From Euperipatoides rowelli (lineage: Eukaryota > Onychophora > Udeonychophora > Euonychophora > Peripatopsidae): a stretch of DNA of 10,399 bases. The DNA lies in assembly GCA_003024985.2 (NCBI GenBank), contig PXIH01S0000218.1; one strand, given 5' to 3'. The translations under genes and the position numbers were made by a program. This document shows positions 1 to 7,371 of this stretch, in pieces (within the stretch, counting starts at the first letter, position 1; each line of letters begins with the position of its first letter). The notes under the pieces were generated by a model. That model was not told where the DNA came from. It searched no databases and was given only the letters and a program-made list of their open reading frames with translations.

Positions 1-3
1 ATC

Positions 4-21
4 TTTTTTTGCCATGGATCA
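4..21. repeat. Direct repeat, left copy (partner at 844-862)
   Basis: A T-run followed by GCCATGGATCA matches the T-run plus GCCATTGGATCA at 844-862 in the same orientation, with one extra T in the second copy. The pair brackets the foldback and retroelement-like patch between them, so it may be a long target-site duplication. Chance similarity around T-runs is the alternative, because only about 12 of the bases are non-homopolymeric. Confidence 0.5.
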
Positions 22-66
22 GGGGGGAGGGAGGATGGCCCACTTTTATGGAAGGGAAAAAGGCCT

Positions 67-84
67 GGTCAGCGATTGCTGACC
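67..84. repeat. Small perfect hairpin
   Basis: GGTCAGC and GCTGACC form a 7-bp perfect inverted repeat around the 4-base spacer GATT. It lies just outside the large foldback at 106-574, in a GC-richer patch (about 60-105) that differs in composition from the AT-rich surroundings. It may be part of a mobile-element end, but nothing identifies a family. Confidence 0.5.
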
Positions 85-105
85 TGCTGACATGGCCAGT
101 CCGAC

Positions 106-574
106 TATGGACAGCAAGCACTTTTAAAATAGGTATCAAATTTATTGATAACACAATCCAACGGTGAAAACAATATACAATGTCAAGTACAGTATTGACT
201 TTCACTGTAACAAAAACAGATCATCAGGACAAGCACAGGTGATATCACATCCATTATGTAATACTATCAAAGGCTGTTAGAATTAAGTTACAATCCTGTG
301 AGTTGTTTATTAAAAGTTGGTGTTGTTTAAAAATCAACACCCAACACTTAATAAACAACACCCATTAATAAACAACTCTCAGGATTGCAACTTATTTCTA
401 ACAGCCTTTGATAGTATTACATAATGAACGTGATATCGTTACCTGTGCTTGTCCTGATGACCTGTTTTTGTTACGGTGAAAGTCAATATTGTACTTAACA
501 TTGTATATTGTTTTCACCGTTGGATTGTGTTATTAATAAATTTGATACCTTTTTTAAAAGTGCTTGCAGTCTAC
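106..574. mobile_element. Long foldback (palindromic) element
   Basis: Bases from about 106 to 330 are repeated in inverted orientation from about 347 to 574. The loop is short and contains AAATCAACACCCAAC. By eye the arms agree at roughly nine bases in ten, with about a dozen substitutions (mostly transitions) and one small indel near 240/440. No transposase frame is present, so the element would be a non-autonomous foldback or palindromic MITE, or a recent inverted duplication. Outer limits are approximate: similarity fades outside GACAGCAAGC on the left and GCTTGCAGTC on the right, and I could not find a clear target duplication. A transcript across it would fold into a double-stranded hairpin of about 220 bp. 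An open frame at 508-711 overlaps the right arm and is not credible as a gene. Confidence 0.85.
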
Positions 575-613
575 GTGTTCAACTTTTTCAACTAAATTTT
601 ATACAGCAACTGA

Positions 614-770
614 TTGTGGATACTTCAACATTATTATTATTATCATTATTTATTTACTATTATATATTATTTACATTATATTATTATATATATATTGATT
701 TAAAACTCTAGCCCCTTAGGATTGGGTTTTATTTACATAAAGTTGTAAAAAAATAATTTATTTGAACTAT
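614..770 (-). repeat. Retroelement-like patch related to 5855-5970
   Basis: On the plus strand this stretch carries an ATT-rich microsatellite followed by CTAGCCCCTTAGGAT and then TTTACATAAA. The same order (ATT repeats, CTAGCCCCGAAGGAT, ATTACATAAA) is found at 5855-5970, so the two are diverged copies of one repeat family. Read on the minus strand, a GGGGCTAG core is followed downstream by a run of (AAT)n, which is how 3' ends of non-LTR retrotransposons with microsatellite tails often look. That family assignment is inference; no coding remnant was recognised here. Confidence 0.5.
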
Positions 771-843
771 AAGAGATTAAATAAACTATAATACTCAAAA
801 TTATTATCAATAAGTTCAATTATTTATCTATTTGTTATAGATT

Positions 844-862
844 TTTTTTTGCCATTGGATCA
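844..862. repeat. Direct repeat, right copy (partner at 4-21)
   Basis: T-run plus GCCATTGGATCA, same orientation as 4-21. It ends only 2 bp before the target duplication of the hAT element that follows. Confidence 0.5.
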
Positions 863-864
863 TC

Positions 865-873
865 CTCTAGAAT
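865..873. repeat. hAT target-site duplication, left
   Basis: CTCTAGAAT abuts the element start CAGTGGTG. The right-hand copy at 1536-1543 is CTCTAGAT, so the left copy looks like the same 8-bp site with one added A. The central TA fits the nnnTAnnn target preference known for the Buster group of hAT transposons. Confidence 0.75.
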
Positions 874-1535
874 CAGTGGTGCGCAAACTTTTTCCAGCTG
901 AGACCCCTAATTGTTAAACTGACCAAAAGCGACCCCCCAACACTATTTTTTTTCAATGGGGGGTGGGGGACAAGGAATTTTAAAGAATATATTAATCATT
1001 GTTATATTTTTTTAAATTTTCTTTTGCCCCTCCCCTCAGTCCAAAAAATAAGTCAGTACTGTAAATTAAATAGGGCAATGTATTAGTCAAATTTAATAAA
1101 CTTTTAGTTTTGTTTTAAATTCATTAATTATAATTAATGAATTTAAAACAAAACTAGAAGTTTATTAAATGTGATATAATTTGTCCTACTTAATTTACAT
1201 TAGTGACTTATTTTATTTTTAATAAAAATCTTGAGCTTGTTTGTTTTTATTTATAATTCTAGGCTTAGATGGATTTCACCGTCGAAAAAATGAAAAAAAA
1301 TACAGCAATACCAGTTAATATAGCTTGCATAAAAGTGAAAATAATTCAAAATGGTCACTGTGAATTCAGCCAGTCAGCTAATCAAGAAGCTAATATGTTA
1401 AATAATGGTCTTCTAATTATTACCTCGCTTTAAAGGAATAATTCTAAAATATTTTTGTTATTTCTCAAGCTCATGACCCCCTTCAATCCTACTGTGACCC
1501 CCAAGAAGTCACGACCCGCAGTTTGCACACCACTG
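874..1535. mobile_element. Non-autonomous hAT (Buster-like) element, 662 bp
   Basis: The element begins CAGTGGTGCGCAAACT and ends AGTTTGCACACCACTG. The two ends are inverted repeats with one mismatch in the first 16 bases. Subterminal regions hold GACCCC-rich runs in both orientations (902-940 and 1476-1516), typical of hAT short elements. An imperfect 8-bp target duplication flanks it (865-873 and 1536-1543). No transposase frame survives inside; much of the centre is occupied by a second palindromic element (1051-1208). Movement would have relied on a transposase supplied elsewhere. The hAT call rests on the terminal motif and the 8-bp duplication together. Confidence 0.88.
1051..1208. mobile_element. 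Palindromic MITE nested in the hAT element
   Basis: Bases 1051-1130 are the inverted complement of 1131-1208, with the dyad centre between 1130 and 1131 (TCATTAATTA facing TAATTAATGA). By eye the arms agree at about 80-85 per cent. Both outer ends read AGTCA and are flanked by TA (1049-1050 and 1209-1210), the target site used by Tc1/mariner-like elements. I infer an old Tc1/mariner-type MITE that landed inside the hAT copy. Symmetry continues weakly for a few A/T bases outside, so the exact ends are uncertain. Confidence 0.7.
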
Positions 1536-1543
1536 CTCTAGAT
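1536..1543. repeat. hAT target-site duplication, right
   Basis: CTCTAGAT directly follows the element end CACCACTG. It matches the left flank at 865-873 apart from one added base there. Confidence 0.75.
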
Positions 1544-2137
1544 TCCAATTTCTTAGCATGGCTGGAATGATTGATTGTCTATATCTGTTTGAAACACTTG
1601 TTGATTTCTAGCTTATCAAATGCAGTAAATATTCTTATTGTGGAAATGTAATTTTTTTAGATGAATTATTATCAGAATATATTTTATCATTAAGAAAAAA
1701 AAAATAAAAATATGCTGTTCAAAAGTAAATTTAATTTGTTTGCTACAAAATTCAAATATCCTATGAATGTTTTTTTAGTATTCATATATTTATACAGCAA
1801 TATAGGCCTATTATTTCAGTCTGTTTTAAGCTGTGTTATAAATAGTGTCTGTGCAGTAAACTCCATTGCACCCAAAAACAGCCGTTGATTGGTTAACAGT
1901 GGGGCTGACGGAAGATGTGTTAAAATAATAAAAACGATCAAAAAAGTTTATTTCACTCTTGATTGTCATAGAGTTAAGGCATATTAGGTTAATACGTAGA
2001 AGGAGTTAGGATTCAGAGTTAAGCTAAGGTTAAGACTGTAAATAAAAAAAATGCCGATATCCATTTTAATCATGTGACATTTAGTTATACACTATTGTTG
2101 GTTTGGAGTGTAAGGTGCATAGGAGTTTGCTACCTAG
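1544..2137. other. AT-rich stretch, no gene seen; possible CCAAT box
   Basis: No coding region was recognised. A GC-richer island at about 1861-1915 contains, on the minus strand, AACCAATCA (near 1887-1895), a good match to the NF-Y CCAAT-box consensus. It could mark a promoter, but no start site or exon was tied to it. From about 1972 to 2040 there are loosely repeated GTTAAG and GTTAGG words, too irregular to call a satellite. Confidence 0.35.
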
Positions 2138-2293
2138 ACACTTGTCCTTAAGTTTGGAAATTATTTTGTGAAAACTGAGAAGCATGTTTTCACAAAAGAT
2201 GTTAAGGATGAAGCTCTTGATATTTTTTTTAGATTGGGGCAGGAGGCACCAAAAGTTATCTTTTTTTTAATTGCTTGTTTGTTATTTTTGTAA
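2138..2293 (+). pseudogene. Weak coding-like open frame, 51 codons
   Basis: This frame is open from just after a TAG at 2135-2137 to a TAA at 2291-2293. Its middle, about residues 12-40, has a mixed charged and hydrophobic composition (for example KHVFTKDVKDEALDIFF), less AT-driven than neighbouring frames. The last dozen residues, encoded by T-runs, look non-coding. There is no start codon in good context. The CTACCTAG before it could serve as a splice acceptor but has a poor pyrimidine tract. It may be an exon fragment, a transposon relic or chance. A minus-strand open frame over the same bases (2161-2349) looks worse. Confidence 0.2.
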
Positions 2294-2772
2294 ATTCTTT
2301 TATAGGGGAATAGACCTTCAAAATTTATCTGTATAAAGGCAGTGATCATATAAAAAAAAACTTAAAAAGCAAAGAGTGGCGATTGTTTGTGCTTTCCACC
2401 CCTAAAATCTCTTAATAAACAAAACCAACAAAATAAAATGCATTATTTTTCCTGTTTTTTAAAAGTAATTTACATTTTTAAAATAGATTTTTTAGTTTGC
2501 AATATTTAGCCAATATTTTATTAGAGAAAAAAAATATAGGCTACCTACTTTATTTCCATGGTAACTATAATTTTTCAACAATGTATTAAAAAAAAATTAT
2601 AATTTAAAAAAAAATACTTCGTTAAAAATGGTATAGTTTTTTTATACATTATAAACTGGTTTATAAAATAACTAAATTAAATTGGAAGAATATTTAAATA
2701 CGGTAATATTTTAATTACCTAGAGTCGACTTATCCAATGTCTGAGACTTATCAACTTTTTTTTTTCTAACAC
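2294..2772. other. AT-rich stretch, nothing recognised
   Basis: Homopolymer A and T runs dominate (for example around 2530-2645). I see no coding frame, terminal repeats or structured repeat. It lies just upstream of the E2F-like site and candidate first exon, so it may contain promoter DNA, but no further elements can be named. Confidence 0.4.
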
Positions 2773-2782
2773 TTTTCCCGCC
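2773..2782 (+). promoter_or_regulatory. E2F-like site
   Basis: TTTTCCCGCC matches the E2F/DP binding consensus TTTSSCGC and stands out in very AT-rich DNA. It lies 52 bp before the first in-frame ATG of the candidate exon (2825) and about 100 bp before the preferred ATG (2876), a sensible promoter-proximal distance. Binding is inferred from the motif alone. Confidence 0.4.
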
Positions 2783-2824
2783 TGTTTATTTATTAACCAA
2801 ACGATTTTAATTGCATGCGTAAAA

Positions 2825-2906
2825 ATGGTGCGCACTGAGCAAAAAGAGAACCATGATCGGATCGGCTGTTTCAAGATGGATGTAAGCACGGGGGAAGAAG
2901 GTTTAG
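2825..2906 (+). CDS. Candidate first coding exon of an unrecognised gene (partial)
   Basis: Two in-frame start codons open the same frame. The ATG at 2825 gives 27 complete codons; the ATG at 2876 (context CAAGATGG, favourable) gives MDVSTGEEGL. The frame ends at a consensus splice donor, G|GTAAGT at 2906/2907, leaving phase 1. The exon is clearly GC-richer than its flanks and sits downstream of an E2F-like site, as expected for the 5' end of a host gene. The N-terminal piece is short, polar and without any recognisable domain, so no function is offered. Other ATGs nearby (2815, 2853) run into stops within a dozen codons. A second exon matching in phase is proposed at 3303-3386 but has an internal stop. 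A stretch this short could be a chance arrangement. Confidence 0.4.
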
Positions 2907-3302
2907 GTAAGTGTAGGCTTTAAGTTCACTCTAATGCAAGGATTATTATTGCTGTTCATTACTCATAAACGTTAAAATAATTTGTGCAAAGTCATGTGCT
3001 TATCTCTATATAAGATGACATTTAACCTAAATTTCATAAAAAGACTATTTGTATTGTCTCCTAAATCTTGTGCATGCCGTTTGTCTTAACGTTGCTGCAC
3101 TGCAATCTACCACAAAAATAGCTGAGCGTGATTACAATTAAATTTATGAGGAAAAAGTCCTTTGACATTATAAGGTTTGCTTATATTATTTAATTAATGC
3201 TAGCAGTTTTTATATTAATTATAATTTTTTTTATTATTAATCTTCAAATGTAAACATTAAAAAACAAAGCGTTTGTAATTAAATTATAACAATTTATTCC
3301 AG

Positions 3303-3386
3303 CCGAGAAATCAATTTAAAACTGTTGGGAGAAAAAAGAACGCATTGTGATAGATCTTGTTGAAGCTTTATATTTTTGTTTAGATT
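3303..3386 (+). pseudogene. Possible second exon with an in-frame stop
   Basis: The segment follows the acceptor AATTTATTCCAG and ends at the strong donor GTATGT (3387-3392). It is 84 nt long, phase 1 at both ends, and joins in frame with the exon ending at 2906. The frame reads AEKSI, then TAA at 3317-3319, then a 22-codon run including KKERIVIDLVEALYF. One base change (for example CAA to TAA) would account for the stop, so this could be a decayed exon, a stop that truncates the protein to about 15 residues, or a coincidence. The run after the stop faintly resembles the start of a MADF-type helix, which is not enough to assign a domain. Confidence 0.22.
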
Positions 3387-4320
3387 GTATGTTTAATTTT
3401 GTCTAATTATTTACTTAAGTTATTTTACTTTCTGAATTAAGGAATTGACGATAAATATAGGCTTATGTTTGTCTGGCACTAGTGCTGGATTTTAAATTTA
3501 ACCAGTGGAGCTTAACAGTTTTCTCTTGATGGTAGAAAATGGTTTTCCTTAAACTGAAAATGTAAAATTTTATTGCTTTAACGTCTACTTGCCTTCCAAA
3601 CATTTAAATAAAACATTTAATAACAAATTGCATCCACTGTACTTGTAAATAATTAAATTTAAGGCTCGTTTCAGTTCATCCGGACTTATTCCACTGAAAT
3701 TCATTGAAAATACAGTATATGAATGTAAACATTGTCTGCCCTTTAAATTTGATTGCACCTGTTTTAGAATAGTGGAGTATTACCGTACTATTGTAGTATT
3801 TTGATTTGATAGAACTAATAGGCTATCTTAGGAAACCTAGCACTAATTAAAAATAATTATACTATAAAATAATGGCCAATAGGCTTTAAATTGTAAAAAA
3901 AAAAAAAAAAAAATTCTAATTTTAAAGTGGTTTATGAATACAATTTTTTTTATATGATTTTTTTAAAAATTAATATAGTCTTTTTTATTTTAATTTTTAC
4001 ATAGACTACCTTATAAAGTAGCCTATGAGTCTGTAGAAATTGAAATTTTTTATTGTTATCGTTAAATTTTGTTAACCATTTCATTTTCTGTAATTGGCAT
4101 TAATAAATGTTTAATAAATAAATAAAATAATGAGCTTATCGACAAAATTTCAATTTCTTCTTGTTTTTTGTATGTAGTAGATTTGTTGAAAGTACAAACT
4201 TATTTGAAAAAACAAAAAATGTCGAAATTAATTAAATAAAAATCTTAATAAGTAATGAAAAGGTACAGTATATGTTTTTTTCTTCTATATTTAACGAGGC
4301 TTATATATACCTAAGTATAT
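3387..4320. other. AT-rich, intron-like stretch without a recognised gene
   Basis: It contains a 19-base A-run at 3895-3913, an interrupted (AATA)n patch near 4104-4130 and many T-runs. A 51-codon open frame at 3649-3804 includes a CxxC pair (ECKHC) but was not accepted as a gene. If the 2825-2906 exon is real, this is probably intron sequence. No transposon ends were found. Confidence 0.4.
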
Positions 4321-4330
4321 AAATTCAGAA

Positions 4331-5104
4331 TTAGTCATCTATGCAGATGACAGACTCCTGAAATCAATTGAGGACGAAAATGATATAAGAATTTTGAAAA
4401 CGAAAAAAAGATATATTATGCTTGAATGATTGGTTGACTGAGAATGGTTTAATTGTTAATTATGAAAAAACACAATTTATCAATTTTGGTAAGAATATTG
4501 AAATAGACCTAATGATGGATACTCATAAAATAAAGTTTTTTTTGTTAAAGATATAGGTATTAATTTTGATTCTAAGCTAAAATTTACAGAGTATGTTAAT
4601 AATATTACTAAGAAAATGTCTCAAAAATTGGCATACATGTTCTGGTTATTTCCTTATACGACTTGTTTTCTATTAGCTATAAAATATATATTCAGATTGT
4701 TATTGACTACTGCCACTCGGTATATTATTATAGAAATTTAACTGATTTTTATAGATTAAACAAATTGTTCGGACGTTACACTAAGAAGATTAAATCACTA
4801 GAAAAATTGCATTATCTGGATAGACTATCCAAATTACGAAATTTTAACATTGTAATGCCCCAACAAAGAATATTTAGGGGCGACCTAATACAATATTATG
4901 AGTCGATCGTAATTAATAAAAACTCCGACATTGTTTTCATTTGAATTTGAATATACAACTAGAGATCACATATACAAAATTAAAAAACCTTTTACCAAAA
5001 CTTCCGTTAGAACACATTTTTTAGGTAATAGAGCTATAAATTATTGGAATTGTCTTCCTGCCTATATTGTTGATGCTGTTTCATTTAATTCATTTAAAAA
5101 TTAA
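4331..5104 (+). pseudogene. Reverse transcriptase C-terminal remnant, frameshifted
   Basis: This is the polymerase part of a LINE ORF2-like protein, normally needed to copy element RNA at the target site. LVIYADD (YADD at 4340-4351) is the catalytic motif. After a frame change near 4400 comes LNDWLTENGL followed by NYEKTQFINFG, the conserved W-L-x-x-N-x-L...K-T-x-x-x-x-F block. A second change near 4545 leads to DIGINFDSKLKFTEYVNNI, the usual LG-x-x-x-D block. A third near 4660 gives VIDYCHSVYY and a further run to 4944. A fourth near 4925 gives SVRTHFLGNRAINYWNCLP and VSFNSFKN, the classic C-terminal R...W-N-x-LP...F-K signature, ending at TAA 5102-5104 just before the expected LD. Four frame changes make it inactive. 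Endonuclease and N-terminal polymerase regions are absent. Confidence 0.88.
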
Positions 5105-5354
5105 CTTGATAATTGTTAGATTTTTTTTAAAATGTGTTAATAGAAAGAATATATTTATTGATTTTTTAAAAAAATATGTTTACAAATATTATTATATTCA
5201 TAGATTGTATTTACTTATAGGTTTTGTATAGTTAACTTCTTCGTATTTATAATTTTTAACAAAATTTACAAAAATCTGTATTTATTGATGTAATACTATT
5301 TTACTATTGTCATCCCAGTTTGTGCCTTGCCATAACATTTCTATGTATTTTCTA

Positions 5355-5384
5355 GAGCTGAAAAGCTATTTAGCTTAACAGCTC
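5355..5384 (+). other. 3' stem-loop of the non-LTR element
   Basis: GAGCTG pairs with CAGCTC, and inside a symmetrical AA/AA internal loop AAGCT pairs with AGCTT around an ATTT loop. The hairpin lies directly before the (AATA)n tail. In several LINE families such a 3' stem-loop is what the reverse transcriptase recognises on its RNA. Its perfect preservation in a copy with many coding lesions fits that role but does not prove it. Confidence 0.7.
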
Positions 5385-5406
5385 ATAATAAATAAATAAA
5401 TAAATA
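5385..5406 (+). repeat. (AATA)n microsatellite tail
   Basis: About five tandem AATA units close the retrotransposon copy immediately after its 3' stem-loop, marking the 3' insertion boundary. Confidence 0.8.
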
Positions 5407-5464
5407 TTGTAAGCATTATACATTGTACATAATTATCACAAAGGAAGACAAAATCTAAAAAGAT

Positions 5465-5729
5465 CAGGGCTTTAGCCAGAAAATTATTTTGGGCGGTGTC
5501 TGGGGATGTAACTCATATTATAATAATATATAGCCTACATAATACATAGTAAAGCCTATACTGTATATTTTGGTTAAGCTTTTTTTTTTTTTGGCTTTGA
5601 AACACTTTGTTAGGTTATAAGCTATTATGTTTTTTGATAAGTTTTTTTTTTTTTTTTTATGTACCGGTACCAGTAATACGGTATATTTTTAAATTTTGGG
5701 GGGTGTCCAGACCCCCAAATACACCCTTG
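5465..5729. mobile_element. Probable short non-autonomous DNA element
   Basis: The left side reads CAGGGCTTTAGCCAG and then GGGCGGTGTCTGG. The right side, on the opposite strand, reads CAAGGGTGTATTTGGGGG and then TCTGGACACCCCCC. These ends are loosely inverted: both start CA(A)GGG and both carry a G-rich plus TCTGG or GTCTGG block. The style resembles hAT-type ends seen in many animals. The 265-bp interior is AT-rich, with T-runs at about 5580-5592 and 5642-5658, and has no coding frame. I could not match an 8-bp duplication at the flanks, so family and limits remain tentative. Confidence 0.45.
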
Positions 5730-5739
5730 ACATAGAGCC

Positions 5740-6870
5740 TAAAGGCTATTTTCCAGTGGACGGTCCCCCAATATGGCCACCTTATGAGATTGCCTAGCAT
5801 TAAGATTACCCTGACTTTAACTCCAACTTATGTGCATCAGAATTTAATTTGTATATATTTATTATTATTATTATTAGGCCTATCAGGTTTATTATTGAAA
5901 AACAATACAATATTTACAAAATAGAGTCCTAGCCCCGAAGGATATGGACTCGAATTACATAAATTATTAAGACTGGATCCATTATTAACAAAACTAAATA
6001 TTGAAAAAAAAAGATGGAAAACAATTTAAATTAAATAGAAATAAAGTCAATAAAACAGTTCGATGAACACAAATGAAACCAAATGTAACAGTTGCTTCAC
6101 TGGTTTTTAATTAAAAGTTATTAAATCAATCTTTTAAGATAGTTGACTCTTCATGCAACAATCCAGGTATTATCAATTATACCGACTTAGGAAGGTAACA
6201 CAATCCTTTTCAATTTCAATCTATCTGATCAAATCAGCCATAATAAAAAAAACTCTTCATCGCCAAAGGAAGAATATCACTTCACAGCAATCCAAATAGG
6301 CTATGTGTACCGATACTGTAGTTCTAGTCGAAACACTGACCTAATGAGAGAAAAACATTGTGATGAAAGATTCAACATGAAACCAATCAATCAATTCAGA
6401 ATACATTGTTTCTAGATGCGTGGTAAATGAAAAAAAAAAATAGAATTAAGTAGAATCAGCATTTGACAAAGTTTAGTACTTGAAAGGGCCTCAGATGATT
6501 TACACACACCAACATTCCTGATTATCATTGTCCGTAGATAGGCACCAAACAATCTGTAATCAATTACTCAAAGACCTAAAACTCTCTCAAAAACCATCCT
6601 CAACCAATACAAAATAAAATAATAAGGAAAATAACTAAAAAACAAAAGATAAACTATTTACAAAATAAATTCAAAGCAGCCAAGTGGTGTTTAACAAGCA
6701 ATGACTTCGGCAGCCATTGTTATTTTTTGATACCAATTCAAGATTTTATTGATATGTAATCTCTGATGCCCATAAGTTTAGTTAGGGTCAGGGTAGTCTT
6801 AAAGTTATGGAATCTAGTAAGGCGCCATCTTGGGTGGGGAGGGGCTTAAACTGGAATATTTCCAGTTTAA
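5740..6870. mobile_element. Element with ~110-bp imperfect inverted termini
   Basis: Bases about 5750-5850 are matched in inverted orientation by about 6755-6868. Blocks shared on comparison with the reverse strand include TTCCAGT, a CCCC-rich run, ATGGC, TACCCTGA and CTTATG followed by GCATCAGA. By eye about 70 per cent agreement is maintained over 100 bp. The interior (5851-6750) contains an (ATT)n run at 5858-5876 and a patch related to 614-770, and no recognisable transposase. It could be an old DNA transposon with a retroelement inserted in it. It could equally be two inverted copies of one short retroelement, since the right end carries a hairpin plus (TAAA)n. Confidence 0.6.
5855..5970 (-). 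repeat. Retroelement-like patch related to 614-770
   Basis: It consists of (ATT)n at 5858-5876, then CTAGCCCCGAAGGAT and ATTACATAAA, in the same order as at 614-770. On the minus strand this would be the 3' untranslated region of a retroelement ending in an (AAT)n tail. Continuing open minus-strand sequence around 6480-6560 might be older coding DNA of the same element, but no motif confirms this. Confidence 0.5.
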
Positions 6871-6884
6871 TAAATAAATAAAAA
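6846..6884 (+). repeat. Perfect 11-bp hairpin followed by (TAAA)n
   Basis: TTAAACTGGAA (6846-6856) and TTCCAGTTTAA (6860-6870) are exact inverted complements around TAT. A short (TAAA)n run follows to about 6884. A hairpin just before a TAAA microsatellite repeats the design seen at the 3' end of the retrotransposon at 5355-5406, though the sequences differ. Confidence 0.65.
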
Positions 6885-7371
6885 TGTTAGAACAAGACCA
6901 GGGATAATTTTGATAGACTACTGTCGTCGTCTAGCGTACTGGTATTTGTATTTATATACTGCGGCAAGATTACAATTATCGGACTCCAAAAGGCGGTCCC
7001 CCATCCAGACATATATTAATGATAATTTTCAAACAGATCATTGGTTTGATTTATAGTGAGTATAATATTTGCTAAGTTTGATTACAGTATATTGATTTAG
7101 ATTGTTAGTGGTTAGGCAACCAATTTTAGGCACTTGTTTTCTTGTAAATCTATTTCTTTAATTCCATCTTTTGTGCCAAGTTAACGCAGATGAACTTGAG
7201 TACAGTGCACACAGAGGGCCGATTGAATAGTGGTGGGGATAGTTAGAGAATTCTCTAAATACAGGTGATAAAATCCAGATTCTACCGCACTTTTGACATC
7301 TGCGCATATATTTTTGTCATTACTGAAAATATAGATGGTGCCCGCCACCCTCCCGGTATTTTAGAATGTGC
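6885..7371. other. No gene recognised
   Basis: Near 6987-7001 the words AAAGGCGGTCCCCCAT resemble GGACGGTCCCCCAAT at 5759-5773 inside the left terminal repeat of the 5740-6870 element, so a related fragment may lie here. Around 7185-7235 a short GC-richer patch gives brief coding-like frames on the plus strand that close quickly at a TAG. Part of this stretch is probably the body of the hAT copy ending at 7404, whose other end was not found. Confidence 0.35.

Larger units (their letters stand above)
4321..5406 (+). mobile_element. 5'-truncated non-LTR retrotransposon copy
   Basis: The copy begins close to the reverse transcriptase YADD motif and runs through the remaining C-terminal part of the ORF2-type protein, a short 3' untranslated region, a stem-loop (5355-5384) and an (AATA)n tail. 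Truncation at the 5' end and a microsatellite tail are hallmarks of target-primed reverse transcription. Protein features match the Jockey/CR1/L2-like branch of LINEs in general; the exact clade cannot be set without comparison. I could not find a target-site duplication, and the left boundary is approximate. Confidence 0.85.

Noticed and set aside
508-711. 67-codon plus-strand open frame
   Set aside because: It runs through the right arm of the foldback into an ATT/TTA microsatellite, and its second half is mostly Leu, Ile and Tyr from AT repeats.
1972-2040. Telomere-like TTAGG repeats
   Set aside because: The GTTAAG and GTTAGG words are irregularly spaced and never tandem, so nothing supports telomeric origin.
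2161-2349. 62-codon minus-strand open frame
   Set aside because: It is rich in Lys, Ile and Phe from A and T runs; the opposite strand has a better (though still weak) frame.
3472-3489. Near-palindrome around GCACTAGTGC
   Set aside because: A 10-bp perfect dyad in 10 kb is within chance, and no feature is attached to it.
3649-3804. 51-codon plus-strand frame with an ECKHC motif, possible zinc-binding exon
   Set aside because: No second metal-binding pair follows, it is out of phase with the upstream candidate exons, and frames of this length are expected by chance many times in 10 kb of such AT-rich DNA.
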